From Paraspadella gotoi (lineage: Eukaryota > Chaetognatha), in assembly GCA_051294375.1 (NCBI GenBank), contig CM119269.1:20006814-20070813 (forward strand): a stretch of DNA of 64,000 nt, in the 5' to 3' direction. The notes under the pieces were generated by a model. The model ran no database searches. It saw only the letters and a program-made list of their open reading frames with translations, and was not told where the DNA came from. Numbering within the stretch: the stretch's first letter is position 1; each line of letters starts with the position of its first letter. Positions 1 to 12,028 of the stretch are shown here, in pieces. The position numbers were made by a program, and so were the translations under genes.

Positions 1-358
1 TTCCTTCCGGCGGCTTCGATCACCGGTTGGCGCCACGCCAACAGAACGCTAACGGACAGCATTAGGGCCACTTGAGGGACTTTGGCGTTCCCCGCCATCC
101 CTAGGACTTCGAGGCAGTTTTTATCTCGCGGGGAAGGTTTTATGGTTTTATGGTTAATTCCAGAAACTGCGAATTCGAAAAAATGAAATTGAGAAGCAAA
201 AAAAAATTGAAATAAGTTGAATAGACGTAGACAATGCCGAGAAGACAACAAAACACGCTTCGATGAAATATCATCAGCCAAAGGCTTTCGATCGCGTCAA
301 TGAACGAATGGACGGAGGAGGAGAAAAGAGGAGGAAGAGAAGGAGAAGAATGAAAAGA

Positions 359-583
359 NNNNNNNNNNNNNNNNNNNNNNNNNNNNNNNNNNNNNNNNNN
401 NNNNNNNNNNNNNNNNNNNNNNNNNNNNNNNNNNNNNNNNNNNNNNNNNNNNNNNNNNNNNNNNNNNNNNNNNNNNNNNNNNNNNNNNNNNNNNNNNNNN
501 NNNNNNNNNNNNNNNNNNNNNNNNNNNNNNNNNNNNNNNNNNNNNNNNNNNNNNNNNNNNNNNNNNNNNNNNNNNNNNNNNNN
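359..583. other. Assembly gap (225 N)
   Basis: Run of N flanked by purine-rich sequence on the left (gaggagaaaagaggaggaag) and a T run then purine-rich sequence on the right. No coding content can be inferred across it. The flanks (1-358 and 584-1069) contain no exon I can support. Confidence 0.98.
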
Positions 584-1455
584 TTTTTTCAAAAGAAGTT
601 CGTCCGTCGGTCAAGCAAGAGGAGGAAGAGGATGAGGAAGAGTGATTTTAACTAATGAGGATTCTCGGCTTGATAAGAGACGCGCAGGGGGGAGAGGGTT
701 AGAGCGGAACGCGGGTAAATCGAAAAAGCCCCTTTTAATCTCACTGACAGACAGACCTATTGAAATAAACAGAGACAATCAGACACACTGATCTGATACC
801 TGAGGGACTGGCTGATGGGACGACTGCGTGAGAGACAGACGGTTGTCGAGTCGTCGCCGTTGTTGTTGTTCTTCCCGACAACAACGACAACGTTCCGATC
901 ACGCTGACATTCCTCTGCAATTAAATACGATTACGATCCCTTATCGATATCGTGCCTTCCGCTTTTAAGGCTGATTCCCGGTTCCTACGAGATTCGATTT
1001 TACGATCGTCTTAACCTCTCGTTAATTCGCTTCCTCGCGAAAAACCAGAAATAACGAGGATAAAAAAAAATGGATCCAACGTCAGTAATAAACGTCAAGA
1101 GTTGGCGACAGATGAAGACGACGACGATGACGACAACGATTCAAGACGACGACGGGGCCGATCATGACGACGATGAAATGAAGATGAGGAATAAGATGAA
1201 GACGACGACGATGATGACGATGAAAGACGTCGTCTCCGTCGTCGTACGTCGTCTCCCGTCGTCCGTCGTCGTCTCCGTCATCCGTGCGTCGTCGTCTTCC
1301 CGTCGTTCGTCGTTCTGTCTCCGTTCGTCCCGTTCGTCCGTCTCCGTCGTCGTCCGTCGTCTTCCGTCGTCGTCGTCGTCTTCCGTCGTCTGTCCGTCCG
1401 CGTCTCCGTCCCTGTCGTCGTCGGGTCCCGTCGTCGTCCCGTCCGTCCGCTCGTC

Positions 1456-1492
<37 letters not shown>

Positions 1493-4416
1493 TCTCGTCG
1501 TCGTCTCGTTCGTCGTCGTCGTCGTCGTCTCCGTCGTCTCTCGCCCTGCCATGCGCTATCTAAATCCCCGTGCCGCCTTTTGTTTTGGCTCACGTTTCGC
1601 ATTAACTTTTTCTCGATTCTATCGTCGGCCGCCCAAACCATGTGTTCGCTTAGCTAGTTCGTTTATTTGTTTGTTATTAAGTCATATCTCTTGTATTCCG
1701 TTTGTTCAATTGTGTCAATTTATTATATTGCGTTAGGAAAGTTGATCTTATCGATTTCTCGATGTATGTCAGTTAGTCAGTTTATCAATCTGTTCAGTTT
1801 TTTTATGTTTTTTTTTTCAGATCGCAATTTCTTGCCTCAGTTTACATATATCAGTGTGACTCAGTTCTGTCCTAATTTATCCTTCGTTCCATTCCCTTCG
1901 TCCGTTCGAAGGGTACGTCCCCTTTTAAGTCCCTCTTATTTTTTTCAGCCAGAATTCCAAAAAAAGACAATCGAGTTGATGCGTGTCTATATCCCTCCTC
2001 TCACCCAATCCCGAATGACAAAGAATTCTGTTCCGTTAGTGATTTCGCCGTCCGTCTTTTCGTCGCTCTCATTCTACGACCATCCAAGTTTAGCTCTGAT
2101 GGGCGACCTAACTCGCTCAAATCTTTTATGGGTTTATTAGCTCACGTGACATAGTGTAATAGTTATACGATTAATTACTTTCTATATCGCTAACCATCCT
2201 ACACAAATAACAACTAAAATCTTAATATATTGTATTATCTCCGTAACTATTCAGTCTATCGTTCGTCTTCCCGCTCTTTCTGTCTACACCGGTTTAATAT
2301 CCTGCTTATAACTGTCATCATTCTACTGGTGCGTATGATAATTAATAAATTAATTAAGTATGTTTGACCTCTCCGTGTCTAATTGAAACATCTAATTGTC
2401 TCTCGATTCAGTCACTCACTCTCTCAAAATCGTCAAGTTGAATCATTGTAGTCGAAACTCATTTTGAATTTGATGCTAGTAATTATACGCAAAGACTCCT
2501 TGAAGGCTCACACCGATAATAAATAATGCGTGTCACTCAGAAAGACTAAAAACGAACCGAAAGCCATCACGGCAAAATATATCTATCCAGATTTTCACAG
2601 GTTGTAGTGAGTGTGATCGTCTTCTGTCCGACGTCTCTTCGCCATGGTCTACGGTTTACATCACATTCAACATTTTAAAATTGAACTGTAAAACTAATAT
2701 TTATCTATTCATTTTTGACTGTGTATAATTAATCATTTACTCGACAAACGGATATATGATTTTCTTTTACTATTTTCCTTATCAACGTTGCGCTTGATTA
2801 TTTTCTTTGAGCCAAACTAATAGATTATTAGTGTTTATAGTAATGTATGTTGTCATACATGATGATATTAAAAACTTAATCCACTGATGTTACCTCATAC
2901 TGTCACCTTTATCATGTGATTCTTGACTGGTAAACGCGACTGGCTGCTCCTCCCGTGATCCAGTATCACGTGACCGCTAACTTCGTCGATTTGTCCGTTC
3001 GCGCCGAACTTTTGATTATTTGCACCTCCAAAAGTAATCCCTGTCTGTTATTGTACCGCGACTGTAAATCCTCGGAGACCTGTCCACTTTCCGTCGAGTG
3101 ACCACTTTCTATTTGCTTAGATTTTCGCTTCCCTATCTTCTTTTTTCTAATTCTTTATCTTCCCTTTCTTTCAAAGTTTATTTTTCAAAGTTTTTTCTTC
3201 TCCTGCCATTCTTTTTCTCCATCTTCCGTCTTTTCCTCCTTTTCTTTAAAAAAACATACATATGATCATTTTCTGACGTCAGCTTCCCTGTCATTCTTCA
3301 ATCTTCATCTCCTCATCTTCATCTATCGGCTCGTCTATACGGGCCCTCGTCCATCGTCGTGGAATCGTCTCCCTCATCGTCCGGTTTCATCTTTATCAAT
3401 GCAGATAAGTATCTTTGTCATATTTTCCATGACGTCGTCATGCAGTTCTGAACGTCTGCCAGGTACGGATATTGAGTCTTGTAATCTGTTCATTCGTCCA
3501 TCGTCGTCATCTTGCATCTTCATCCTCGAGTGTCATTTCGAGTCATGATTCATTGATCGAGCCCCGTTCATCGTGGCACTCTGAATTCATCATCATCATC
3601 CGTTCGTCATTTCTTCATCTTCCATCCTCATCTTTTCATTTCACTCGGTACTTTCATGGGGATCGGCCCTCATCGGTCTGATATCAGACCGATAATCTCG
3701 AATCATCCGGATCGTGCGTCTTCGGGATCGATCTATTCCCTCATTCTTCATTTCAATGTCGTCGTTCGAGAGAGAACAAATGATCGGCCCCCGAGAGAGA
3801 GGATCAATATATGATGACGTGAAAATCGTGCTGCGTATGAATGCACTATCAAGAATCGTTCATATCTCTCGGGAGTATTATCAAGTGGTCACAATGAAAA
3901 TGATCACGCCCCCAAATCATCGTCTGGCATACGTCCAGAGTCGTCATTCGGTACGTCAATCCTTACATTACTTCATTCCTTCATCTTTTCATTTCATAAT
4001 TTCTCCGGGTTCCCTTTCCTATCATCCTGGCACCCTATCATCAGGGCTCTGTCTGAATCGTCTATCGTGCGTAATTGTTCGTCTCTTCATCTTCTATCTC
4101 ATTGCTGAGTCTTCTGCCTTCATCAGTGCAGGCTCGATAACGTGCGCTGAGTCAATCTGTCAATTGAATCGTCATCATATCATTGTCAGTCAGTCATACA
4201 CTCCTCTCGATCCTCATCTTCTATTTCATCCGTCTCACTTCCACCTGAGTACGGCATGGACGCGATTCCTGTGTTCTTGCAAATGCCAGTCAATCGTTCT
4301 AAACACTTCTTACACGGTACTTCCACGCATGCGAACGGTTTATATCTCTCATCGTGTCCATCTCCTCTCAGAAAAAAGTACTCGTTTGCGGCTGTAGTGA
4401 CGTTCCAGGCCCCGTC

Positions 4417-4441
4417 NNNNNNNNNNNNNNNNNNNNNNNNN
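4417..4441. other. Assembly gap (25 N)
   Basis: Exactly 25 N, the same size as the gaps at 8949-8973 and 11881-11905. All three sit at the edge of an inverted or duplicated block, which suggests a gap-filling tool placed a default-size gap where extension reads failed to join. Confidence 0.95.
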
Positions 4442-4610
4442 GACAATGATGACAACGATGAAAGACGATGACTGGGCCGATCATGATGACGATGAAATGA
4501 AGATGAGGATGAAGATGAAGATGACGACGACGATTCAAGACAATGACGGGGCCGATCACGACGACGATGAAATGAAGATGAGGATGAAGATGAAGATGAC
4601 GAGGAAGCTG
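4442..4610 (+). repeat. Minisatellite, unit about 75 bp, GATGAAATGAAGATGAGGAT-type
   Basis: Two adjacent units share gccgatca(t/c)ga(t/c)gacgatgaaatg followed by aagatgaggatgaagatg and a (GAC)n-like section with attcaagac. A further unit lies in the same orientation at about 1110-1220, and degraded reverse-strand units fill about 3300-4250. Translation gives only low-complexity Asp/Met/Lys, so it is treated as repeat and not gene. Confidence 0.7.
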
Positions 4611-5332
4611 ACGTCAGAAAATGGTCATATGGTGTTTTGTCATTTTTTTTAAGAAAGGAGGAAAAGACGGAAGATGGAGAAAAGAATGGCAGGAGAGAAA
4701 AAAACTTTGAAATAAACTTTGAAAGAAAGTGGATGATAAGAATAAGAAAAAAGAAGATAAGAATGAAAATCTAAGCAAATAAAAGTGTCACTCGACGAAG
4801 GGAGGGTCTCCGAGGATTTACAGTCGCGGTACAATCAAAGACAGGGGGTTACATTTTGAGGTGCAATAAATCAAAAGTTCGCGCGACGACAAATCGACGA
4901 GGTTAGCGTCACGTGATACTGGGTCACGGGAGGAGCAGCCAGTCGCGTTACCACTCAAGAATCACATGATAAAGGTGACAGTTGAGGCAACTAAGTAGAT
5001 AAGTTTAATATCATCATGTATGACAACATACATTACTTAAACACTAATAATCTATTATTTTGGCTCAAAGAAAAATAATCAAGCGCAACGTTTGTAGGAA
5101 AATAGTAAAAGAAAATCAAATATATCCGTTGTCGAGTGAAGGATTATGATTAATTATACACAGTCAAAAAGAGTATATCAATATTTATTTTTACAGTTTC
5201 ATTTTAAATGTTGATGTGATGTAACACCGTAGACCATGGCGAGGACGTCGACAACGACGACAACAAAGGCGTTCCGTCTGGTGACGATAAATCGAGAATT
5301 CGGTGATGGATTCGGTCGTTATCTCTGTCAGC

Positions 5333-5384
5333 ATCGCTGCATCGCTGCATTGCTGCATCGCTGCATTGCTGCATCGACTACGTC
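5333..5384 (+). repeat. Short tandem repeat, 8-bp unit GCATCGCT/GCATTGCT
   Basis: About six successive 8-bp units alternating gcatcgct and gcattgct. The corresponding part of the other inverted-repeat arm (about 2450-2600) does not contain this tract. Confidence 0.75.
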
Positions 5385-6479
5385 ACGGCATTGACTGCGA
5401 GAAAAGTTCATGAGACGGTCAAACATTTTTTTTTCTTCCCGCTGTGACTGAGACGACAACGACATGAGCGACGACGACGATGATGAGGATAATAATTTAA
5501 ATTATGACATGAAAAAAATTGATTAGCGATCAGGATTAGGACCATGAAAACATTAGAAAGTAATTACGATAACTATTCAAACTATGAAGTGAGGAAATAA
5601 TTTAGGTGCCATCGACTAAAACTTGGGATGTCGTAGATGAGAGCGACGAAAGACGACGGCGAATCACTAAACGGACAGAATTCTTGTCATTCGGGTTAAA
5701 GGGTCGCGGGTTCGACCCCGCTCACTCGAGTGTCTTTTTTGGATTCTGGCTGAAAAAAAAAAATAAGAGGGACGAAGGGGACGTACCCTTCGAGACGGAC
5801 GAAGGGAATGGACGAAGGAAAAATGGGACAGACTGAGTCACTGATATATGTACTGAGGCAGATCCGATCTGAAAAAAAAACATAAAAAAACTGACAGATT
5901 GATAAACTGACTAACTGACAACTCGAAAAATCGATAAGATCACTTTCTAACCAATATATAAATTGAAAAATTGACAAACGGATACAAAGATAGACTTAAT
6001 AACAAACAAATAAACGAACTAGCTAAGCGACTCAGGTTTGGGCGCGCGACGATGAATCGAGAAAAAGTTAATGCGAAACGTGAGACAAAACAAAAGGCGC
6101 ACGGGGATTTAGAAGCGATGCAGGGCGAGAGACGACGGAGACGACGACGACGACGACGACGACCGGTCATTAAGTGAGGCCAGTGGATCCGAGTAATAAT
6201 CCTTGCCGCCTGGGAAAAGACGATGACTTCGACGACGACGACGACGACGACGACTAATAATCTTTCCGGTGGCGTCGGCGGCTTCGGCGGCGTCGGCGGC
6301 GTCGGCGGCAGCGTCGGCAGCGTCGGCGGCGAATATAAGCTGGTTTCCGCAAGGAAAACAATTCGACTTTACGATTTTGTTCTTAGTTTCAGTTTGTGAA
6401 TAAATGTTGGTAAACGACAACAATGCCACGAAAGTTAAGAAAAACAAAAAAACATAATTCCGATTAAAAAACACAAATA

Positions 6480-7892
6480 ACATTTATCTTGGTCATCCCG
6501 AGGTACCAGATTTTACTCTAACGAAAGCCAACTGAGAAAACTACTATGTTAAATGCAAGATAAACTAAAATATTTTTAAAAGACACACACACACAATTTA
6601 TGAAAACAATAAGAAATTAAACATTTGGTCTGAACAGTTGGTCACGCTGTCTTCTTGAAATAAATTTAAAACTAAAACTGGCTAATGGTCAGTGGCAAGT
6701 GGCCATGAAATTAACCGAAAGTGTGATCGAACATCACCGTACGGAACTAAATCCATTGACAATTTTTTCCATTATAACTAGTCATATCTCAAGTCCACAT
6801 ATACATACGAAAATCGATTAACAATTAGCACTGTTTATTCGTCGAATCCCCCTACGATAGATGCTTAGCCCGTCTATAGACTGAAGCACACGAATCAGGT
6901 TTTAATTAAAAATCTTTTTGGTGAGAGCAAACAAATTCTAGTATCTTCTAAGAAAGATAGATATAATCCCGACCAATCAGATGAGGTTAACGTACAGATC
7001 GTTCATCAAGTTTTTTCTTTTTTCATTTCGTTTGCCGTTTCCAGCGAAGACGAGTCACCTTTGTCACGGGATGTTTTCAAACTGTCCTCGTTTTGGAATT
7101 GACGCTGATTCACATCCCAATTTTCTGAGGAAAAAATTGGGAGACATGGAGGAAAGAAATATGATATGGGAAAGTAGGCGACGGAGACCTGATGGCGAGA
7201 GAGAGAGAGTGAAATCAGAGAATAAGCAAAAGATACAAGTGAAAAAGATAGACAAAGGGCCGCGAGGGAGTAGTGATAATAAATGAAGAAAAGAAATAGA
7301 AGAGAAAAAGAAAGAAAAAAAGAAGAGAAGAAAAAAGAGAGAGAGAAGATGTGAGAGAGACAGAGACAGCGGATCCCAAACGACAGAGAACACGACGTCC
7401 TCTATTTTTCTCATGCCATCCTTCGCAGCGAAATTGGTTGTTGATCGAATAAGGCTTCTTTCGGCTGCCAAAATTCTTTTTCCTCATCTCAATTCTCCGA
7501 TTCGCGGCCTAATATTGCCAAAATGAGAGTTTTCATGTGCGCGACGGCAGAGCGGTGATGGGGGTGCGAGGGGATTGAGGGATAGACTTGCCAAGAGCCG
7601 AGGAAAGGAAGAGAGGAGGAAGAAGGCGAGGAAAGAAGACAAGAATTAGCGAAGGGAAAAGGCAGAAGACGGGTTGCAGGAGAGAAAGCGGCAAGAGAAA
7701 TCGGACAGTATGACATGTTCTTAGAAAAAAAGGAGGCGATTAAGATTATGCGCAACAAATAATTAATTAGTAATAATAAGTTATTTTTTTCTCTCTCTCT
7801 CTTATCTATTCTGTCTCTCTCTCTCTCCTTCTCTCCTCTTTCTCTCTTTTGTTTCTCCTTTTTCTCTCTTCCTCTCTCTCTCTGCCTCTCTC

Positions 7893-7935
<43 letters not shown>

Positions 7936-8842
7936 CTCTCTCTTTTTTCTTCTCTGCTGTTCCTCTTTTCCCTTTTTCAACATTTCCGGACGCACGACAA
8001 AAACGATTACGGATTAACTGCTCGTTGGAGAAACGAACGAAAGAGGAGAGAAGAGAGAGAGAGAGAGAGAGCAGCGAGAGAGAAGAGAGAGAGAGGAGAA
8101 GAGAGAGAGAGAGAGAATCGAGTTGTCTTTGAGTTTAAATTCCTTAAGATAAAAAAGCATTGACTGTTACGATTTTCAGAAGTGGAGTTTTCTGTTTGGA
8201 TATAATCATAATATATTTTCTTTATCCTTTCATTCTTTCATTCTTCATTCTTTTTTTCTTTTTTTCTTTTTTTCTTTTTTCTTTTTTTTCTTTTTTCTTT
8301 TTTCTTTTATTTCTTTCTCTTCTTTCTGTCTTCTTTCCTTTTTTCTTTCTTTCTTTCTTTCTTTCTTTCTTTACTTTTCTTCTTTCTGTTCTTCTTTTTT
8401 TCTATCTTACCGGAAACTTAATAAACCAAGAACCTCTATTGGTATTATCTATATTGCAGGGTAGCATTTATGGCGCCACCCAAAAAAAATTCAAACCGAT
8501 TTCTCTCCCGTGGACCACATTTTTTCACAGAGGATATATAAAAGTTTCTCGCGGTTTTTCTATCTCATTTGTTCTCTTCTGTTATCGATTTTCATTTATT
8601 TCATAGTTGTGTAATCTCAAAGGAGTTTGTCTTTTTAACATCTATAGCCAAAGGATTCATTATACTCGATGTATCTCATTATACCTCATGTGCTTCAAAA
8701 TAATTGAGCCACTTCGTCCACTACCGCTACCACTGTATCCTAAGGCAGTTGATAGAACGAAATTAAAACCCGAACAGACGGGTCACGTTTTTCTTCGTCT
8801 TTAACATGGACGCCTGTAATTTCTGATCAGGAGAGAGCCAGC

Positions 8843-8875
<33 letters not shown>

Positions 8876-9316
8876 GAGAGAGAAGAGAGAGCAGAGCAGA
8901 GAGAGAGAGAGAAGAGAGCCGCAGAGAAGAGAGAGAGCAGACTTGTCANNNNNNNNNNNNNNNNNNNNNNNNNGCCTTAGGATACAGTGGTAGCGGTAGT
9001 GGACGAAGTGGCTCAATTATTTGAAGCACCATGAGGTATAATGAGATACATCGATATAATGAAATCCTTTGCTATAATGTTAAAAAGACAACTCCTTTGA
9101 GATACAACACTATGAAATAAATGAAAAATCGATAACAAAGAGAACAAATGAGATAGAAAAACAGCGAGAAACTTTTATATATCCTCTGTGAAAAAATGTG
9201 GTCCACGGGAGAGAATCGGTTTGAATTTTTTTTGGTGCCCATAAATGCTACCCGCAATATAATAATACCATAGAGGTTCTTGGGTTTATTAAGTTCCGGT
9301 AAGATTGAAAAAAATA

Positions 9317-9360
<44 letters not shown>

Positions 9361-9530
9361 AAAAAAGAATAAAAGAATGAAAGAATGAAAGAATAAAAGA
9401 ATGAAAGAATGAAAGAATGAAAGGATGAAAGAAAATATATTATGATTATATCCAAACGAATCTCCACTTCTGAAAATCGTACATCCAATGACTTTTTTAT
9501 CTTAAGGAATTTAAACTCAAAGACAACTCG

Positions 9531-9573
<43 letters not shown>

Positions 9574-9683
9574 CTCTTTCGTTCGTTTCTCCAACGAGCA
9601 GTTAATCCGTAATCGTTTTTGTCGTGCGTCCGGAAATGTTGAAAAAGGGAAAAGAGGAACAGCAGAGAAGAAAAAAGAGAGAG

Positions 9684-9726
<43 letters not shown>

Positions 9727-10800
9727 GAGAGAGGCAGAGAGAGAGAGGAAGAGAGAAAAAGGAGAAACAAAAGAGAGAAAGAGGAGAGAAGGAGAGAGAG
9801 AGAGACAGAATAGATAAGAGAGAGAGAGAAAAAAATAAACTTATTATTACTAATTAATTATTTGTTGCGCATATCTTTAATCCTTTTTCTAAACATTCAT
9901 ACTGTCCGATTTCTCTTCCCTTTCTCAACCCTCTTCCTCCTTTTCCTCCTATTCTTCTTCTTCCTCCTCTTCCTCCTCTTCTTCCTCTTCCTCCTCTTCA
10001 TCTATCCCTCAATCCCCTCCACCCAATCACCGCTGCCTCCGCACATGAAAATCTCATTTGCATATTAGGGCGAATCGGAGATATTGAGATGAGGAAAAAG
10101 AATCTTTGGCAGCCAAAGAAGCTTATTCGACAACCAATTCCTGCGAGGATGCTAAAAAATAGAGGACGTCGTGATCTCTCTGTCTTTGGGATCGCTGTCT
10201 CTGTCTCTCTCACTCTTTCTCTCTCTCTTTTTTCTTCTTTTTTCTTCTTTTTTCTCTCTATTTCTTCATTTATTATCACTGCGCTTTTCCTTATCTTTCT
10301 TTCTCTGAATTTCACTCTCTCTCTCTCTCATCTCCATCTCCCAATTTTCTCAGAAATTGGGATGTGAATCAGCGTCAAATTCAACGAGGGCAGTTTGACT
10401 CCCGACCAAAGGTCGACTCGTCTTCGCTGGACGGAAACGCAAAAAAACTTTGACCGACGTTAACCTCATCTGTGGTCGGGATTATATTATCTTTCTTAGA
10501 ACTGAATTTTGCTCTCCCAAAAGATTTTTATTAAAACCTGATTCGTGCTTCAGTCTATCGTAGGCGATTCACAATAAACATCATTGTTAATTTAAGTATG
10601 TATCATGTGACTTGAGACTGACTGTACATAATGAAAAAATGTCAATGCCTCCATCGTCATCCAATGACCGCACTACATTAATTCTTTCCAGCTGGCCATT
10701 TCACAAATAATCATTTGTATAAATGACTACGTAAAAAAAAACCTCGTTGAAAAATTGTTCCAGGAAAAGCGTTTTACAATTGGAAGCATGAGTCGTAGGA
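6480..10800. repeat. Large imperfect inverted repeat (arms about 6.5-8.76 kb and 8.97-10.8 kb)
   Basis: The right arm begins directly after the 25-N gap 8949-8973 with gccttaggatacagtggtag, the reverse complement of 8723-8742. Going outwards, 8450-8560 pairs with 9170-9270, the (CT)n block 7790-7990 pairs with 9655-9830, 7080-7130 pairs with 10350-10400, and 6885-6985 pairs with 10455-10555. Arms differ mainly by single-base indels and microsatellite length. Long (CT)n, (GA)n, (CTTT)n and poly-T-rich tracts make up much of both arms. No confident exon was found. Confidence 0.8.
7790..7945 (+). repeat. (CT)n microsatellite
   Basis: Imperfect CT dinucleotide tract interrupted by gt, cct and ttt. 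Its inverted partner is the GA tract at about 9680-9830. Ser/Leu-rich translations across it are artefacts of the repeat. Confidence 0.9.
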
Positions 10801-10895
10801 ATAGTACAGAGGAATAGTACTTTTTCTTCGTTGGTCGATGAAAAAAAACAACATTTTAGTCCTAAAAATAACAAAAGGGAAGAAATATATGACCC

Positions 10896-10905
10896 NNNNN
10901 NNNNN
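10896..10905. other. Assembly gap (10 N)
   Basis: Ten N flanked on both sides by atatatgacc, so the true distance across it may be zero or the flanks may overlap. Confidence 0.95.
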
Positions 10906-11290
10906 ATATATGACCAAAAATGGATAAGCGACCTTGGCGGGAGAAAGGGGTGCGAGGCAGAGAGATAGAGTGAAACAGAGAGAGGTGGGGGAGTGGAGCG
11001 AGCGTTTCTGAGTTCTTAGGTGAAGGCTTTTTTTCTCTTTTTTTCTTTTTTTTCTTTTTCTTTTTTTCTTTTTTTCTTTTTTCCTTTTTTTCATTTTTTT
11101 CTTTTTTTTTTTTTCTTATTTTTCTTTCTTTCTTTCTTATCTTTCTATTTTTTTTCTTTCTTTCTTTTCTTTCTTTCTTAATTTATTAATTTTTCTTTCT
11201 TAATTTTTTTATCTTTCACCCTACTTGCTCGTTTTTTCTCCACCCCTCCATATCTCCACCTTTTCTTGATTTAGACGATTTGCCTCACGC

Positions 11291-11586
11291 NNNNNNNNNN
11301 NNNNNNNNNNNNNNNNNNNNNNNNNNNNNNNNNNNNNNNNNNNNNNNNNNNNNNNNNNNNNNNNNNNNNNNNNNNNNNNNNNNNNNNNNNNNNNNNNNNN
11401 NNNNNNNNNNNNNNNNNNNNNNNNNNNNNNNNNNNNNNNNNNNNNNNNNNNNNNNNNNNNNNNNNNNNNNNNNNNNNNNNNNNNNNNNNNNNNNNNNNNN
11501 NNNNNNNNNNNNNNNNNNNNNNNNNNNNNNNNNNNNNNNNNNNNNNNNNNNNNNNNNNNNNNNNNNNNNNNNNNNNNNNNNNNNNN
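11291..11586. other. Assembly gap (296 N)
   Basis: Gap bounded on the right by an A/G-rich tract (aagaaaaaaagaaaaaaag). Together with the poly-T/CTTT tracts at 11030-11210 this is a low-complexity interval without supportable genes. Confidence 0.98.
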
Positions 11587-11734
11587 AAGAAAAAAAGAAA
11601 AAAAGAAAAAAAGAAAGAAAAGAAAGGAAAAGAAAAGAAAGGAAAAGAAACAAGAGAGAGAAAAAATAAGATGATTCAAAATAAGTTACGAAGTGTCTTA
11701 AAAGAATAACCGTTGATTTTTTTTTTAATTCCAG

Positions 11735-11870
11735 ACGTAAATGATCACCAACCAGATTGTCGTCATCTCCAACGCCGCGTCACTTTTTCCGAAAGCGTCA
11801 ACGTCGGAACTCAATTTCTCATTGGACGAGTTTTCGACAAAGACTGTAGTCAACTCTATCGAGCTCAGAG
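11735..11870 (+). CDS. Cadherin-repeat exon upstream of the duplicated block
   Basis: Acceptor ttttaattccag precedes the exon and donor gtagag follows. Read with a phase-1 start it gives VNDHQPDC preceded by a split Asp codon, that is the DVNDxxP calcium-binding linker of a cadherin repeat, then the start of the next repeat (RVTFSESVNVGTQFLIGRVF, then DKDCSQLYRAQ). It ends in phase 2, which is exactly the phase needed by the next exon (FHILAGNFDEVFGL at 19317, or its damaged copy at 12029). It is therefore an internal exon of the cadherin/SEA gene. Exons further upstream are not found, probably because of the gaps and noisy sequence before 11.7 kb. Confidence 0.75.
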
Positions 11871-11880
11871 GTAGAGTATA

Positions 11881-11905
11881 NNNNNNNNNNNNNNNNNNNN
11901 NNNNN
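11881..11905. other. Assembly gap (25 N)
   Basis: The gap lies between the intact upstream cadherin exon and the indel-rich first copy of the duplicated block. It is followed by a (GA)n tract to about 11985. Confidence 0.95.
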
Positions 11906-11910
11906 GAAAG

Positions 11911-11985
<75 letters not shown>

Positions 11986-12028
11986 TTAAAAAACAGAAAA
12001 AATGACATCACCACCTACCTTTTTTCAG

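Larger units (their letters stand above)
1070..6200. repeat. Large imperfect inverted repeat (arms about 1.07-4.4 kb and 4.44-6.2 kb)
   Basis: Segments of the left arm reappear as reverse complement in the right arm. Examples: 1541-1640 pairs with 6030-6130 (shared text cgagaaaaagttaatgcgaaa on the plus strand of the right arm); 2000-2110 with 5600-5700 (cccgaatgacaa and agaattctg on the left); 2640-2770 with 5100-5240 (both containing ccatgg beside the same AT-rich block). The right arm starts immediately after a 25-N gap at 4417-4441. The arms differ by many small indels and by blocks that do not pair, and the left arm carries about 1 kb of extra degraded gatgaaatgaagatgagg-type minisatellite. 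This could be a fold-back long-read artefact used in gap filling, or a decayed genomic palindrome. No gene is supported inside it. Confidence 0.75.

Noticed and set aside
1082-1657. Open frames rich in Arg, Ser, Thr and Asp
   Set aside because: Pure translation of a gtc/gac trinucleotide-rich tract, open on both strands at once.
5680-5745. tRNA gene
   Set aside because: A B-box-like string is present, but the T-stem does not pair with a 7-base loop and no A box or acceptor stem was found upstream.
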